DNA of 64,000 nucleotides from Proteus columbae (GTDB taxonomy: Bacteria; Pseudomonadota; Gammaproteobacteria; Enterobacterales; Enterobacteriaceae). A program made the translations under genes and the position numbers. The notes under the pieces were generated by a model that saw only the letters and a list, made by a program, of their open reading frames with translations, ran no database searches and was not told the DNA's origin. The stretch's first letter is position 1. Every line of letters begins with the position of its first letter. The stretch lies in the NCBI RefSeq assembly GCF_002777965.1, contig NZ_NGVR01000029.1:1-64000 (forward strand). The letters are read 5' to 3'. This document shows, piece by piece, positions 54,394 through 61,954 of the stretch.

Positions 54394-55446
54394 TTAATCG
54401 ACAGTGATATCCCAATGAATATTTTCATTTGCTAAGAAAGGAATTAGTGCCTCATTACCACAAAGGATTTGTGCAGGAGCTTCAACAGTTTTTTCAGTTA
54501 ATGTGATTGTTCCTTCATTAACGGGTAAACCATAAAAGCGAGGACCATTTAGAGAACAGAAGGCTTCAAAGTGTTGTAATGCATTAAGTTCTTTAAATAC
54601 GGTTGCGTAGGCTGCCAGTGCGGTTGGAGCATTAAATACCCCAGCACAACCACAAGATGATTCTTTGCGGTGTTGTAAGTGAGGTGCAGAATCTGTACCT
54701 AAGAAAAAGCGAGAGTTTCCTGATGCAACAGCTTCTCTTAGTGCTTCTTGGTGAACGTTGCGTTTAAGAATAGGTAAGCAATATAGGTGAGGTTTAACAC
54801 CACCAACCAACATATGATTGCGGTTAAACATCAAATGTTGCGGAGTAATAGTAGCACCGAGAAATTCATTTCCTTCTAATACATACTGAGCGGCTTCTTT
54901 AGTTGTAATATGTTCAAAAACAATCTTTAGCTCAGGAAATTGTTTGCGTACAGGAGTCATAACGCTATCAATGAAACGTGCTTCTCTATCAAAAATATCA
55001 ATACTTGAAGCGGTTACTTCGCCGTGGATCAGCAATGGCATACCGATTTTTTCCATCACACTTAAGATAGGATAAATCTTTGTGATATCGGATACACCAT
55101 GACTTGAGTTAGTTGTTGCATTCGCAGGATAAAGTTTACAAGCAGTAAAAACACCTTGTAAGAAACCTTGTTCAACTTCTGAAGGCAATGTGCTATCTGT
55201 TAAATAGCAAGTCATTAGCGGTTCGAAGTTATCGTCGGCAGGAATAGCTGCCTTGATGTGATCACGGTAAGTGCGAGCAGCTTCAATCGTTGTAACAGGT
55301 GGAACAAGGTTTGGCATGACAATAGCTCTGCCAAAATAGCGACTGGTATAAGGAACAACAGTTTTTAGCATGTCATCATCACGAAAGTGAACATGCCAAT
55401 CATCAGGACGGCGAATAGTGAGGGTGATAGGTTGTGCAGTGGTCAT
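54394..55446 (-). CDS. pyrC: dihydroorotase
   Basis: A 350-aa class II dihydroorotase. Zinc ligands in [12 protein letters not shown], the carboxylated Lys in [20 protein letters not shown], and the Asp in [13 protein letters not shown] are all present. It closes carbamoyl aspartate to dihydroorotate in pyrimidine synthesis. Monocistronic. Confidence 0.96.
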   Translation of the reverse strand: MTTAQPITLTIRRPDDWHVHFRDDDMLKTVVPYTSRYFGRAIVMPNLVPPVTTIEAARTYRDHIKAAIPADDNFEPLMTCYLTDSTLPSEVEQGFLQGVFTACKLYPANATTNSSHGVSDITKIYPILSVMEKIGMPLLIHGEVTASSIDIFDREARFIDSVMTPVRKQFPELKIVFEHITTKEAAQYVLEGNEFLGATITPQHLMFNRNHMLVGGVKPHLYCLPILKRNVHQEALREAVASGNSRFFLGTDSAPHLQHRKESSCGCAGVFNAPTALAAYATVFKELNALQHFEAFCSLNGPRFYGLPVNEGTITLTEKTVEAPAQILCGNEALIPFLANENIHWDITVD

Positions 55447-55644
55447 ATACCGGCTCCGTGTGTCTTAGGAAAATCGAAAGATCAAGGATTGGATTGGACT
55501 AAATAGTCAAGCCGGAAACGAATGCTAATACGAAAACGATTAAATAGCTACCATTTAATCGCATTTTTTTATTATGTTTTTGGATTTGTGTAAGGTGAAA
55601 CAGAGAATAAAATCAAAAGGTTACGAGGGTGACACAAAAAGAAA

Positions 55645-55720
55645 TGGCTCCTCCAACTGGACTCGAACCAGTGACATACGGATTAACAGTCCGCCGTTCT
55701 ACCGACTGAACTATGGAGGA
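55645..55720 (-). tRNA. tRNA-Asn (GTT), copy 1
   Basis: A 76-nt minus-strand tRNA with anticodon GTT and encoded CCA. It differs from the other four copies at one T-loop position (TTCGAGT here, TTCAAGT there). Its promoter (TTGACA, 17 bp, TATGAT) lies at 55740-55768 on the same strand. Confidence 0.97.
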
Positions 55721-55739
55721 ACATCATTAAGTGGCGTGT

Positions 55740-55768
55740 ATCATATAGTGGGTGATTTGATATGTCAA
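55740..55768 (-). promoter_or_regulatory. promoter of tRNA-Asn copy 1
   Basis: On the minus strand: TTGACA (55763-55768), 17-bp spacer, TATGAT (55740-55745). Confidence 0.8.
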
Positions 55769-56006
55769 AGGACAATCGATGATATTTGTTTAAGTGCATA
55801 GATAAACAACATATTGTGCATTTCTAAAACAGATAATCTAATAATGAGGTAATAAGCACGTTTAAATGGTTATTTTTTTCATACTGAAGAATAAAAATAA
55901 AGATAAAAAATAAAGAGATAACGTATTTGAGACAATGCTGAGATCTGAAAAATAAAAGGGATAAAAAATAAGAAAGGTATTGATAATTAAGATAAGGTGA
56001 AAAGCA

Positions 56007-56037
56007 AAAAGCCCGCACTGTAATAGCGCGGGCTTTT
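56007..56037 (-). terminator. terminator of tRNA-Asn copy 2
   Basis: AAAAGCCCGC / GCGGGCTTTT stem right after the tRNA on the minus strand. The same module recurs at 56444-56474, 56881-56911 and 59036-59066. Confidence 0.9.
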
Positions 56038-56044
56038 CTAAATT

Positions 56045-56120
56045 TGGCTCCTCCAACTGGACTTGAACCAGTGACATACGGATTAACAGTCCGCCGTTCT
56101 ACCGACTGAACTATGGAGGA
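56045..56120 (-). tRNA. tRNA-Asn (GTT), copy 2
   Basis: 76 nt, anticodon GTT. Own promoter (TTTACA, 17 bp, TATTAT, GC-rich discriminator) at 56147-56175 and own terminator at 56007-56037. First copy in the tandem 437-bp units. Confidence 0.97.
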
Positions 56121-56146
56121 AGCGAGTTCTCGTGAGAACGAGACGG

Positions 56147-56175
56147 ATAATAGCGAGGGTGATGGACTTTGTAAA
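56147..56175 (-). promoter_or_regulatory. promoter of tRNA-Asn copy 2
   Basis: On the minus strand TTTACA, 17 bp, TATTAT, then CCGTCTCG. A GC-rich discriminator is typical of stringently controlled stable RNA promoters. The same promoter is at 56584-56612 for copy 3. Confidence 0.8.
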
Positions 56176-56443
56176 GTAAAAAAAGTGAAATAATAGTTTA
56201 AGTGGTTAAAAAATAACTAATTTATAGTTTTTAAATCAAATAAGGTAGTTTTGAGTTTAAAAAATAGTCAGTAGAACTGTGTTGATTGAAATAGTCTGAT
56301 AAAAAGACGTTCTTTTATGGATGATTTTGAGTTAACACAGAATAGAAATGGCAAATACATAAGATGAATATGTAAAGGATACAAAGGAAATAAATAAGAA
56401 ATAAAAAAATAGAGGCGTAAAAATAACTGATGAGTAGAAAGCA

Positions 56444-56474
56444 AAAAGCCCGCACTATAATAGCGCGGGCTTTT
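56444..56474 (-). terminator. terminator of tRNA-Asn copy 3
   Basis: Same GC-rich stem as at 56007-56037. Confidence 0.9.
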
Positions 56475-56481
56475 CTAAATT

Positions 56482-56557
56482 TGGCTCCTCCAACTGGACT
56501 TGAACCAGTGACATACGGATTAACAGTCCGCCGTTCTACCGACTGAACTATGGAGGA
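56482..56557 (-). tRNA. tRNA-Asn (GTT), copy 3
   Basis: Identical to copy 2, offset by 437 bp. Own promoter at 56584-56612. Confidence 0.97.
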
Positions 56558-56880
56558 AGCGAGTTCTCGTGAGAACGAGACGGATAATAGCGAGGGTGAT
56601 GGACTTTGTAAAGTAAAAAAAGTGAAATAATAGTTTAAGTGGTTAAAAAATAACTAATTTATAGTTTTTAAATCAAATAAGGTAGTTTTGAGTTTAAAAA
56701 ATAGTCAGTAGAACTGTGTTGATTGAAATAGTCTGATAAAAAGACGTTCTTTTATGGATGATTTTGAGTTAACACAGAATAGAAATGGCAAATACATAAG
56801 ATGAATATGTAAAGGATACAAAGGAAATAAATAAGAAATAAAAAAATAGAGGCGTAAAAATAACTGATGAGTAGAAAGCA

Positions 56881-56911
56881 AAAAGCCCGCACTATAATAG
56901 CGCGGGCTTTT
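56881..56911 (-). terminator. terminator of tRNA-Asn copy 4
   Basis: Same GC-rich stem as at 56007-56037. Confidence 0.9.
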
Positions 56912-56918
56912 CTAAATT

Positions 56919-56994
56919 TGGCTCCTCCAACTGGACTTGAACCAGTGACATACGGATTAACAGTCCGCCGTTCTACCGACTGAACTATGGAGGA
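56919..56994 (-). tRNA. tRNA-Asn (GTT), copy 4
   Basis: Identical tRNA. Its promoter region (57021-57049: TTTACA, 17 bp, TATTAT) has a diverged spacer, marking the edge of the tandem duplication. Confidence 0.97.
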
Positions 56995-57290
56995 AGCGAG
57001 TTCTCGTGAGAACGAGGCGAATAATAGCTATCCTCGCTCACCTTGTAAAGTAAAAAAATGAAAAAAATAACTGTTTGCTCAAGAGTGCATCAGATTGTTT
57101 CTTTTTTAACAAAAATGTATAAAAAATAAATGGTTATCAGTAGAAATAATATTCGAAATTACATTTCTACTTGCTGAAATGTATCTTACATTGGAAAGAA
57201 AAGATAAGACGTTTTTTTAAAAGGAAGTTTTTCATACTGTTTAGTAATACAATCTGACAAATTCAAAGACTAATTGAAGATCCAGAGACG

Positions 57291-58223
57291 ATGGATACTA
57301 CGAATTTATCAGTACCGATGGTATTAGAGTTTGAGCAATTTAAAAAAACACTTCTTCTATATACAAAAGATAAAGAAGGGGGATGGGATACCGCTGTTTC
57401 TGGTTTAGCGTTATGTCGATATACTTCTATTACAGAGTCAGAAGGCTGGATGTATGAACCTAGTTTGGCTATTGCTGCGCAAGGTGCAAAGCGGATAACG
57501 ATAGGGCTAGAGACAAATTGTTATCGTCCTATGAATATGCTTCTAACATCATCAGAAATACCAACCTTTGCTAAAGTTTGTGAAGCTTCAAAAGAAACGC
57601 CTTTTTTGGCAATATTGCTAAAATTAGACCTCGCTCTATTACCTGAACTGCTAGCTGAAAATAAGTTTGAATTGCTACAAGAGAATAACGAGATCCGAGC
57701 TCAACAAATTGTTCAGGCAACCGCGCCAATCTTACAAGCAGTAACAAGGCTTATAAAATTAATAAATACACCAGAAGATGCGCCTTTTATTGCTCCTTTG
57801 ATCCAAAAAGAGATCCTTTATTACTTATTACGTTCGAATGATGGGGCGCGTCAGCAACTATTAGCATCACAGCATCCTCAGTGTCGGCAAATTAGTCATG
57901 CTCTTGATTGGATTAAACAACATTATTGCGAAACAATTCGAATTGAAGATCTTACGACATTAGTGGGTATGAGCACCTCATCATTTCATTTTCACTTTAA
58001 AAATCGAACGGGTATGACGCCGTTGCAATATCAAAAATGGCTACGACTAAATGAAGCAAGAAGGATCATGCTGATTGAAATGAGTGACGTTTCTGAAGCG
58101 GCATTTATTGTGGGTTATGAAAGCCCCTCACAGTTTAGTCGTGAATATCAGCGATTATTTGGGTTATCGCCCTTAAAAGATATTCAACGATTAAAAATAT
58201 CAGGAACAGAAAGGATATCTTAG
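57291..58223 (+). CDS. AraC-family regulator with AraC_N domain
   Basis: A 310-aa protein. Residues about 30-180 fit the AraC type-I N-terminal domain (PF06719 type: VSGLALCRYTSITESEGWMYEP, SLAIAAQGAKRITIG). The C-terminal double helix-turn-helix follows (IEDLTTLVGMSTSSFHFHFK, EAAFIVGYESPSQFSREYQRLF). Such regulators often sit next to an oxidoreductase they control. Here an MdaB-like gene follows by 98 bp. No good ribosome site stands out before the ATG. Confidence 0.88.
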   Translation: MDTTNLSVPMVLEFEQFKKTLLLYTKDKEGGWDTAVSGLALCRYTSITESEGWMYEPSLAIAAQGAKRITIGLETNCYRPMNMLLTSSEIPTFAKVCEASKETPFLAILLKLDLALLPELLAENKFELLQENNEIRAQQIVQATAPILQAVTRLIKLINTPEDAPFIAPLIQKEILYYLLRSNDGARQQLLASQHPQCRQISHALDWIKQHYCETIRIEDLTTLVGMSTSSFHFHFKNRTGMTPLQYQKWLRLNEARRIMLIEMSDVSEAAFIVGYESPSQFSREYQRLFGLSPLKDIQRLKISGTERIS

Positions 58224-58321
58224 GATTATTAGGCAAGAATAATGGAGAAATGAGTTAAGGCAGCAATAGCTAATTGCGTTACAGTTTGCTTATTAAATAT
58301 ATGTATACAAGGAGTTTAGAA

Positions 58322-58915
58322 GTGACTAATGTTTTTATTATTAATGCTGCAAAAGAGTTTGATGGTTCTGAAGGGAAGCTCAACGATCATTTAACGCAAG
58401 TCGCCACAGAATTGTTGTCTTCGCATCAGATAAATGTGCAATCAACACGTATTGATGATGGTTATGATAATGATGAAGAAGTTGATAAATACTTATGGGC
58501 TGATGTCATTATTTATCAAATGCCAGCATGGTGGATGGAAGGTCCTTGGATCTTAAAAAAATATATTGATGATGTATTTAGTGCTGGGTACGGCAAAATG
58601 TATATTGATGATGGTCGTACACGAAAAGATCCTTCGAAAAAATATGGTTCTGGTGGATTATTACAAGGTAAAAAGTATCTTCTTTCTGTAACTTGGAATG
58701 CACCTTTTGAATCTTTTGAAGAACAAGAACAGTTTTTTGAAGGAAAAGGGATTGATGCTGTCTATTTCCCATTCCATAAAGCGAACCAATTTTTAGGCTT
58801 GGAAGGATTAAAAACTTTTGGAATGTTTGATGTGGTGAAACAACCGCAAATAGAACAAGATGTTGAAGCGTATAAAAAACATCTAAAACACGAAATTGTT
58901 GGAATAGCAGGTTAG
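58322..58915 (+). CDS. MdaB-like NAD(P)H quinone reductase
   Basis: A 197-aa flavodoxin-fold protein: VFIINAAKEFDGSEGKLNDHL (FMN loop), YQMPAWWMEGPWILKKYIDDVF, GSGGLLQGKKYLLSVTWNAP. MdaB-type enzymes reduce quinones by two electrons, limiting redox cycling. The start is GTG at 58322 with AAGGAG 7 nt upstream. An ATG 48 nt earlier lacks a site. Probably induced through the AraC regulator before it. Confidence 0.88.
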   Translation: MTNVFIINAAKEFDGSEGKLNDHLTQVATELLSSHQINVQSTRIDDGYDNDEEVDKYLWADVIIYQMPAWWMEGPWILKKYIDDVFSAGYGKMYIDDGRTRKDPSKKYGSGGLLQGKKYLLSVTWNAPFESFEEQEQFFEGKGIDAVYFPFHKANQFLGLEGLKTFGMFDVVKQPQIEQDVEAYKKHLKHEIVGIAG

Positions 58916-59035
58916 GTATTTATCTTGCTAGATATAAATTAGCTATCTATTAATCAATCAAGATAACAATCCAGATTGGATTTAGGTCGCTGATTTAGGT
59001 GATAGCTAATTTAGATAATAAGAACGCAGAAAGCA

Positions 59036-59066
59036 AAAAGCCCGCACTGTAATAGCGCGGGCTTTT
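59036..59066 (-). terminator. terminator of tRNA-Asn copy 5
   Basis: Same GC-rich stem as at 56007-56037. Confidence 0.9.
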
Positions 59067-59073
59067 CTAAATT

Positions 59074-59149
59074 TGGCTCCTCCAACTGGACTTGAACCAG
59101 TGACATACGGATTAACAGTCCGCCGTTCTACCGACTGAACTATGGAGGA
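59074..59149 (-). tRNA. tRNA-Asn (GTT), copy 5
   Basis: Identical tRNA with the same flanking GTTCTC/GAGAAC leader hairpin. Separated from copy 4 by the AraC-MdaB pair, pointing to an insertion or a distal duplication. Confidence 0.97.
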
Positions 59150-59175
59150 AGCGAGTTCTCGTGAGAACGAGGCGC

Positions 59176-59204
59176 ATAATAACGATGATATATCAGAGTG
59201 TCAA
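59176..59204 (-). promoter_or_regulatory. promoter of tRNA-Asn copy 5
   Basis: On the minus strand TTGACA, 17 bp, TATTAT, then GCGCCTCG. It is closer to consensus than the promoters of copies 2-4. Confidence 0.85.
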
Positions 59205-59305
59205 CGTTAAAAGTGGATTAAATATCTGTTTGGTTGGTTTATCAACAAAGTGGCTAAATAATAGAAGTTATTCTCCGTGTTTTTGTGTGTAACACGGAGA
59301 ATCAA

Positions 59306-59812
59306 TTAGGCTTGAGGGGATAATTGTGACGCTGAAATTGATTGTTGAACAGGATCAAATGCCATTAAGTACACATCGTAAAAATGAATTTCTTGTTTTT
59401 TACTAATAATCTCGCGAATGTCTTCTTTTATTTGTTTAGATATTGCAGGGTGCTGATGGATTTCATTTATGGCTTCATCAGAGAGCTTTTCAAAGGTATA
59501 CCATTCACCGTTATAGCAAACTCTCAAATCGAGAACACCAATATCTTCAAATTTATAGATAGGTTTTATATCAAATAACAAGACACCAGCCATAACTAAG
59601 AACATTACAGTAAAGAGAACGAGCGAGATAACACCAAAATAAGGTGAATAAATTAATAACGCAGCGAGCAATATATAAGAGAGAACCATGCTGATACATA
59701 ACCAGATATGGTTTTTTAAAAACTGACTATTAAAATGTGGTTTCCCGTCTCTTTTTTCTGCCTTATTGATCCGGTCTAAATCACGCTCTAAGATTTCTTT
59801 TAATACATTCAT
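59306..59812 (-). CDS. ylaC: YlaC-family inner-membrane protein
   Basis: A 168-aa protein with two membrane helices (about 38-58 and 62-82) between cytoplasmic ends. The motif YKFEDIGVLDLRVCYNGEWY and EIHFYDVYLMA match E. coli YlaC. Function unknown. AAGGTG 6 nt before ATG 59812 supports this start. Confidence 0.88.
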   Translation of the reverse strand: MNVLKEILERDLDRINKAEKRDGKPHFNSQFLKNHIWLCISMVLSYILLAALLIYSPYFGVISLVLFTVMFLVMAGVLLFDIKPIYKFEDIGVLDLRVCYNGEWYTFEKLSDEAINEIHQHPAISKQIKEDIREIISKKQEIHFYDVYLMAFDPVQQSISASQLSPQA

Positions 59813-60268
59813 TGTAAACACCTTAAGAGATGAATGTTGCAAACTTGTTTCTTATTACTAGATTATCACGGGGACAAGATAAGCGGGTAGAACAGTTTTT
59901 TTAAATTACGGACATTAACTGTTATTGTTAGACCATTAAGAATATTCTTAGTTGTTGTTAATAATAGAGATAAAATATCAAATAAATTTTATGCACAGTG
60001 ATAAAAATAGAGGAAGAATTGTATTTTTAATGTGCAATTCGCATTTTTTTAATCTTTAGACGCATAAAACTATTGCTATTAAACTTGTCTCATGCGTTAA
60101 TGAGTAAGGCCTCAATACAGACCTGATTTATGATTGACATTCTAAGTTAATGAGTTTTAAACAGCATCGCTTTTTGACCGTTTTCTTCATGTGTGCCCAT
60201 AAGTTATAGGTAGTTCAGGCCAGTAGATGCCGAGAAGGCAACGTTTTATTGATATATAGGAAAGTCAC
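59813..60268. other. intergenic region upstream of the cold-shock gene
   Basis: AT-rich, with about 200 nt before the cold-shock ATG that probably forms its promoter and untranslated leader. I could not identify a definite cold-box. No coding frame. Confidence 0.55.
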
Positions 60269-60481
60269 ATGTCTGACAAAATGAAAGGTCAAGTTAAGTG
60301 GTTCAACGAGTCTAAAGGCTTTGGTTTTATTACTCCAGCAGACGGAAGCAAAGACGTATTCGTTCACTTTTCTGCCATTCAAGGTAACGGTTTCAAAACT
60401 CTGGCTGAAGGTCAGAACGTAGAATTCACAATTGAAAACGGTGCAAAAGGTCCAGCAGCTGCTAACGTAACAGCTCTGTAA
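60269..60481 (+). CDS. cold-shock-like RNA chaperone CspC/CspE
   Basis: A 70-aa single cold-shock domain with RNP1 (KGFGFITP) and RNP2 (VFVHFSAIQ). [15 protein letters not shown] is closest to E. coli CspC. The C-terminus is NVTAL. It binds single-stranded RNA, melts structure and acts as an antiterminator. A terminator follows. Confidence 0.95.
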   Translation: MSDKMKGQVKWFNESKGFGFITPADGSKDVFVHFSAIQGNGFKTLAEGQNVEFTIENGAKGPAAANVTAL

Positions 60482-60507
60482 TTTAAAGCCTTTTAAAAAT
60501 TTTCTTC

Positions 60508-60539
60508 AAGCCTGTCACCTTATGGTGGCAGGCTTTTTC
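60508..60539 (+). terminator. terminator of the cold-shock gene
   Basis: AAGCCTGTCACC / GGTGGCAGGCTT with a TTAT loop and T run. Confidence 0.9.
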
Positions 60540-60591
60540 TTTATGGGTAAAATAAAGGAAAAGAGAATGATAATATTTATCAGGAGAGAAA

Positions 60592-60786
60592 ATGCAGGTT
60601 AATGATAGCGTTGTTGTGAAAACTGATGGTATTGACGATCGTGAAGGAACTATCCTACTCATCGAAGAATTTAATGAAGGCATAATGTATTTGGTATCAC
60701 TTCCTGAATATCCAAAAGGAATTTGGTTTTTTAATGAAAAAGAGGGCGGTGAAGGAACATTTGTTAGGCCAATACAGCAAAAGTGA
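60592..60786 (+). CDS. dsrB: DsrB family small protein
   Basis: A 64-aa protein matching E. coli DsrB ([43 protein letters not shown]). Function unknown. In E. coli the gene lies beside rcsA and flagellar genes. Here it sits between the cold-shock gene and mgtC. AGGAGAG precedes the ATG. Confidence 0.9.
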   Translation: MQVNDSVVVKTDGIDDREGTILLIEEFNEGIMYLVSLPEYPKGIWFFNEKEGGEGTFVRPIQQK

Positions 60787-60790
60787 CTGA

Positions 60791-60836
60791 CGTTTAGGTA
60801 TGGTTCATTTACATTTTTAAATCAGCTAATTATACT
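60791..60836 (+). promoter_or_regulatory. candidate PhoP box and promoter of mgtC
   Basis: CGTTTA-GGTAT-GGTTCA (60791-60807) resembles the PhoP direct repeat (T/G)GTTTA-N5-(T/G)GTTTA with mismatches. TATACT at 60831-60836 is a perfect -10. mgtC is PhoP-controlled in Salmonella. Confidence 0.45.
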
Positions 60837-60866
60837 TTCGCCAAATTTTAGTTAGGAGAAAACACC

Positions 60867-60938
60867 TTGGAGACACAAAGTTGTAGGTTAATGATAACCC
60901 CATTAACTGAGAATAATTTTATTCGAAATAATAGGTAA
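60867..60938 (+). CDS. mgtC leader ORF 1 (23 codons, TTG start)
   Basis: AGGAG lies 8 nt before TTG at 60867. The frame includes SCRLMITPLTENN and ends NNR. Its last codon and stop overlap the 5' arm of a strong hairpin (60934-60966), so the ribosome at its end would alter the structure. This resembles attenuator ORFs of the Salmonella mgtC and mgtA leaders. Translation is not proven. Confidence 0.45.
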   Translation: METQSCRLMITPLTENNFIRNNR

Positions 60939-60966
60939 GCTGTTTTCTTCACTAAAACTGCTTACC
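60934..60966 (+). promoter_or_regulatory. mgtC leader hairpin 1
   Basis: GGTAAGC (60934-60940) pairs with GCTTACC (60960-60966), and GTTTT (60942-60946) with AAAAC (60954-60958), around a CTTCACT loop. ATTTTGG follows, a weak terminator tail. Confidence 0.6.
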
Positions 60967-61015
60967 ATTTTGGTGGGCAGTGCGTTGTAATATTCCTTTC
61001 TTATATATTCCTACT

Positions 61016-61065
61016 ATGCACTTACCCAAATGATTTCCCTTATGCAGCTAAAACAAGAAGGGTAA
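61016..61065 (+). other. two overlapping mini-ORFs in the mgtC leader
   Basis: ATG 61016 opens a 5-codon frame (MHLPK) whose TGA overlaps ATG 61030 (ATGA). The second frame (MISLMQLKQEG) ends at 61065. No good ribosome site is seen for the first. The second ends at the Shine-Dalgarno of the next frame, so they may be coupled. Confidence 0.3.
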
Positions 61066-61069
61066 CTTC

Positions 61070-61120
61070 ATGTGCTACATTTTTTTCTCTCTATTTCCTC
61101 CACCTGAGGCGATGAATTAA
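61070..61120 (+). CDS. mgtC leader ORF with Pro-Pro-Pro
   Basis: The 16-codon frame MCYIFFSLFPPPEAMN has AAGGG 7 nt before its ATG. Three successive proline codons (CCT CCA CCT) make it a strong ribosome-stall candidate dependent on EF-P and proline supply. It lies 70 nt before mgtC and just before a small hairpin. In Salmonella, proline-codon leader ORFs couple mgt gene expression to proline and EF-P. Confidence 0.6.
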   Translation: MCYIFFSLFPPPEAMN

Positions 61121-61128
61121 TTTCAACA

Positions 61129-61144
61129 CTCTGAAATATCAGAG
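61129..61144 (+). promoter_or_regulatory. mgtC leader hairpin 2
   Basis: CTCTGA-AATA-TCAGAG followed by CAAAATTTTC. It could act as a weak terminator whose formation depends on ribosomes on the proline ORF. Confidence 0.5.
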
Positions 61145-61189
61145 CAAAATTTTCATATCGATTTTAATCATCATGTAGAGGAAATAAAC

Positions 61190-61888
61190 ATGACAATGAC
61201 GCCTTATATTTTTAATCTCGTTATTGCAATGTGTCTTGGTGCTTTGATTGGTGCCGAACGTCAATGGCGACAAAGAATGGCTGGTTTAAGAACAAATGCT
61301 TTAGTTGCAACTGGTGCGGCTGTTTTTATTTTAAGTTCGATAGAAACTTCGCCAGATAGCCCTGGTCGAATCGCCGCTCAAGTTGTTTCAGGTATTGGCT
61401 TTCTTGGTGCTGGTGTGATTATGCGTGAAGGAATGAATATACGCGGACTTAATACAGCCGCAACACTTTGGTGTTCAGCAGGAATTGGTGTGTTATGTGG
61501 CTTAGGCTTATATCAATTGGCGACCATAGCAACACTTCTTATTCTTTGTGCGAATATTTTACTACGAGAAGCTGCTCAGCGGATAAACGCTCAACCTCAA
61601 CATCAAGCGATAGATATTGAGCAACGTTACTCAATACGAATTATTTGTCATGAAGAAGATGAAGTTTTAGTTAGAACACTCATTTTACAGGCAATAAATG
61701 GATTGCATGTGCGATTACAGTCTTTAAGCAGTGCTGATACATTGATGCCTAGCCAGCTGGAAGTTTGTGCAGAATTACTTGCAACACCTGTCGAGCAAAA
61801 AGAGATAGAAGCGATTGTTTGCCGGGTAAGTTTAGAAAAGAGTGTCAGTGCAATTAATTGGAAGATAGCGGCAGAGCACCCCGCTTGA
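61190..61888 (+). CDS. mgtC: MgtC virulence/Mg-starvation protein
   Basis: A 232-aa protein closely matching Salmonella MgtC: about five membrane helices, with GALIGAERQWRQRMAGLRTN, ALVATGAAVFILSS, SGIGFLGAGVIMREGMNI and RGLNTAATLWCSAGIGVLCG, and a C-terminal ACT-like cytoplasmic domain. MgtC lowers F1Fo ATPase activity and supports growth at low Mg2+ and in macrophages. No mgtB follows. A terminator comes directly after. GAGGAAA precedes the ATG. Confidence 0.94.
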   Translation: MTMTPYIFNLVIAMCLGALIGAERQWRQRMAGLRTNALVATGAAVFILSSIETSPDSPGRIAAQVVSGIGFLGAGVIMREGMNIRGLNTAATLWCSAGIGVLCGLGLYQLATIATLLILCANILLREAAQRINAQPQHQAIDIEQRYSIRIICHEEDEVLVRTLILQAINGLHVRLQSLSSADTLMPSQLEVCAELLATPVEQKEIEAIVCRVSLEKSVSAINWKIAAEHPA

Positions 61889-61922
61889 CGGATTTTTTTA
61901 AGATAATGTCTTCTAAGTGAGA

Positions 61923-61954
61923 TGCCCTATATTCAATATAGGGCACTTTTTTTT
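61923..61954 (+). terminator. terminator of mgtC
   Basis: TGCCCTATAT / ATATAGGGCA stem and a T run. It ends the transcript after mgtC alone. Confidence 0.9.

Larger units (their letters stand above)
56045..56918. repeat. two direct 437-bp repeats, each a complete tRNA-Asn unit
   Basis: 56045-56481 and 56482-56918 are identical by eye. Each holds a tRNA, its promoter, about 240 bp of spacer and the terminator of the next copy. The third tRNA at 56919 continues the period. Confidence 0.92.

Noticed and set aside
55574..55801. 75-codon plus-strand frame
   Set aside because: It runs antisense through tRNA-Asn copy 1 and has no ribosome site.
56045..56918. Insertion sequence or transposon as cause of the 437-bp repeat
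   Set aside because: There is no transposase frame, no terminal inverted repeats and no target duplication. It is a plain tandem duplication of a tRNA unit.
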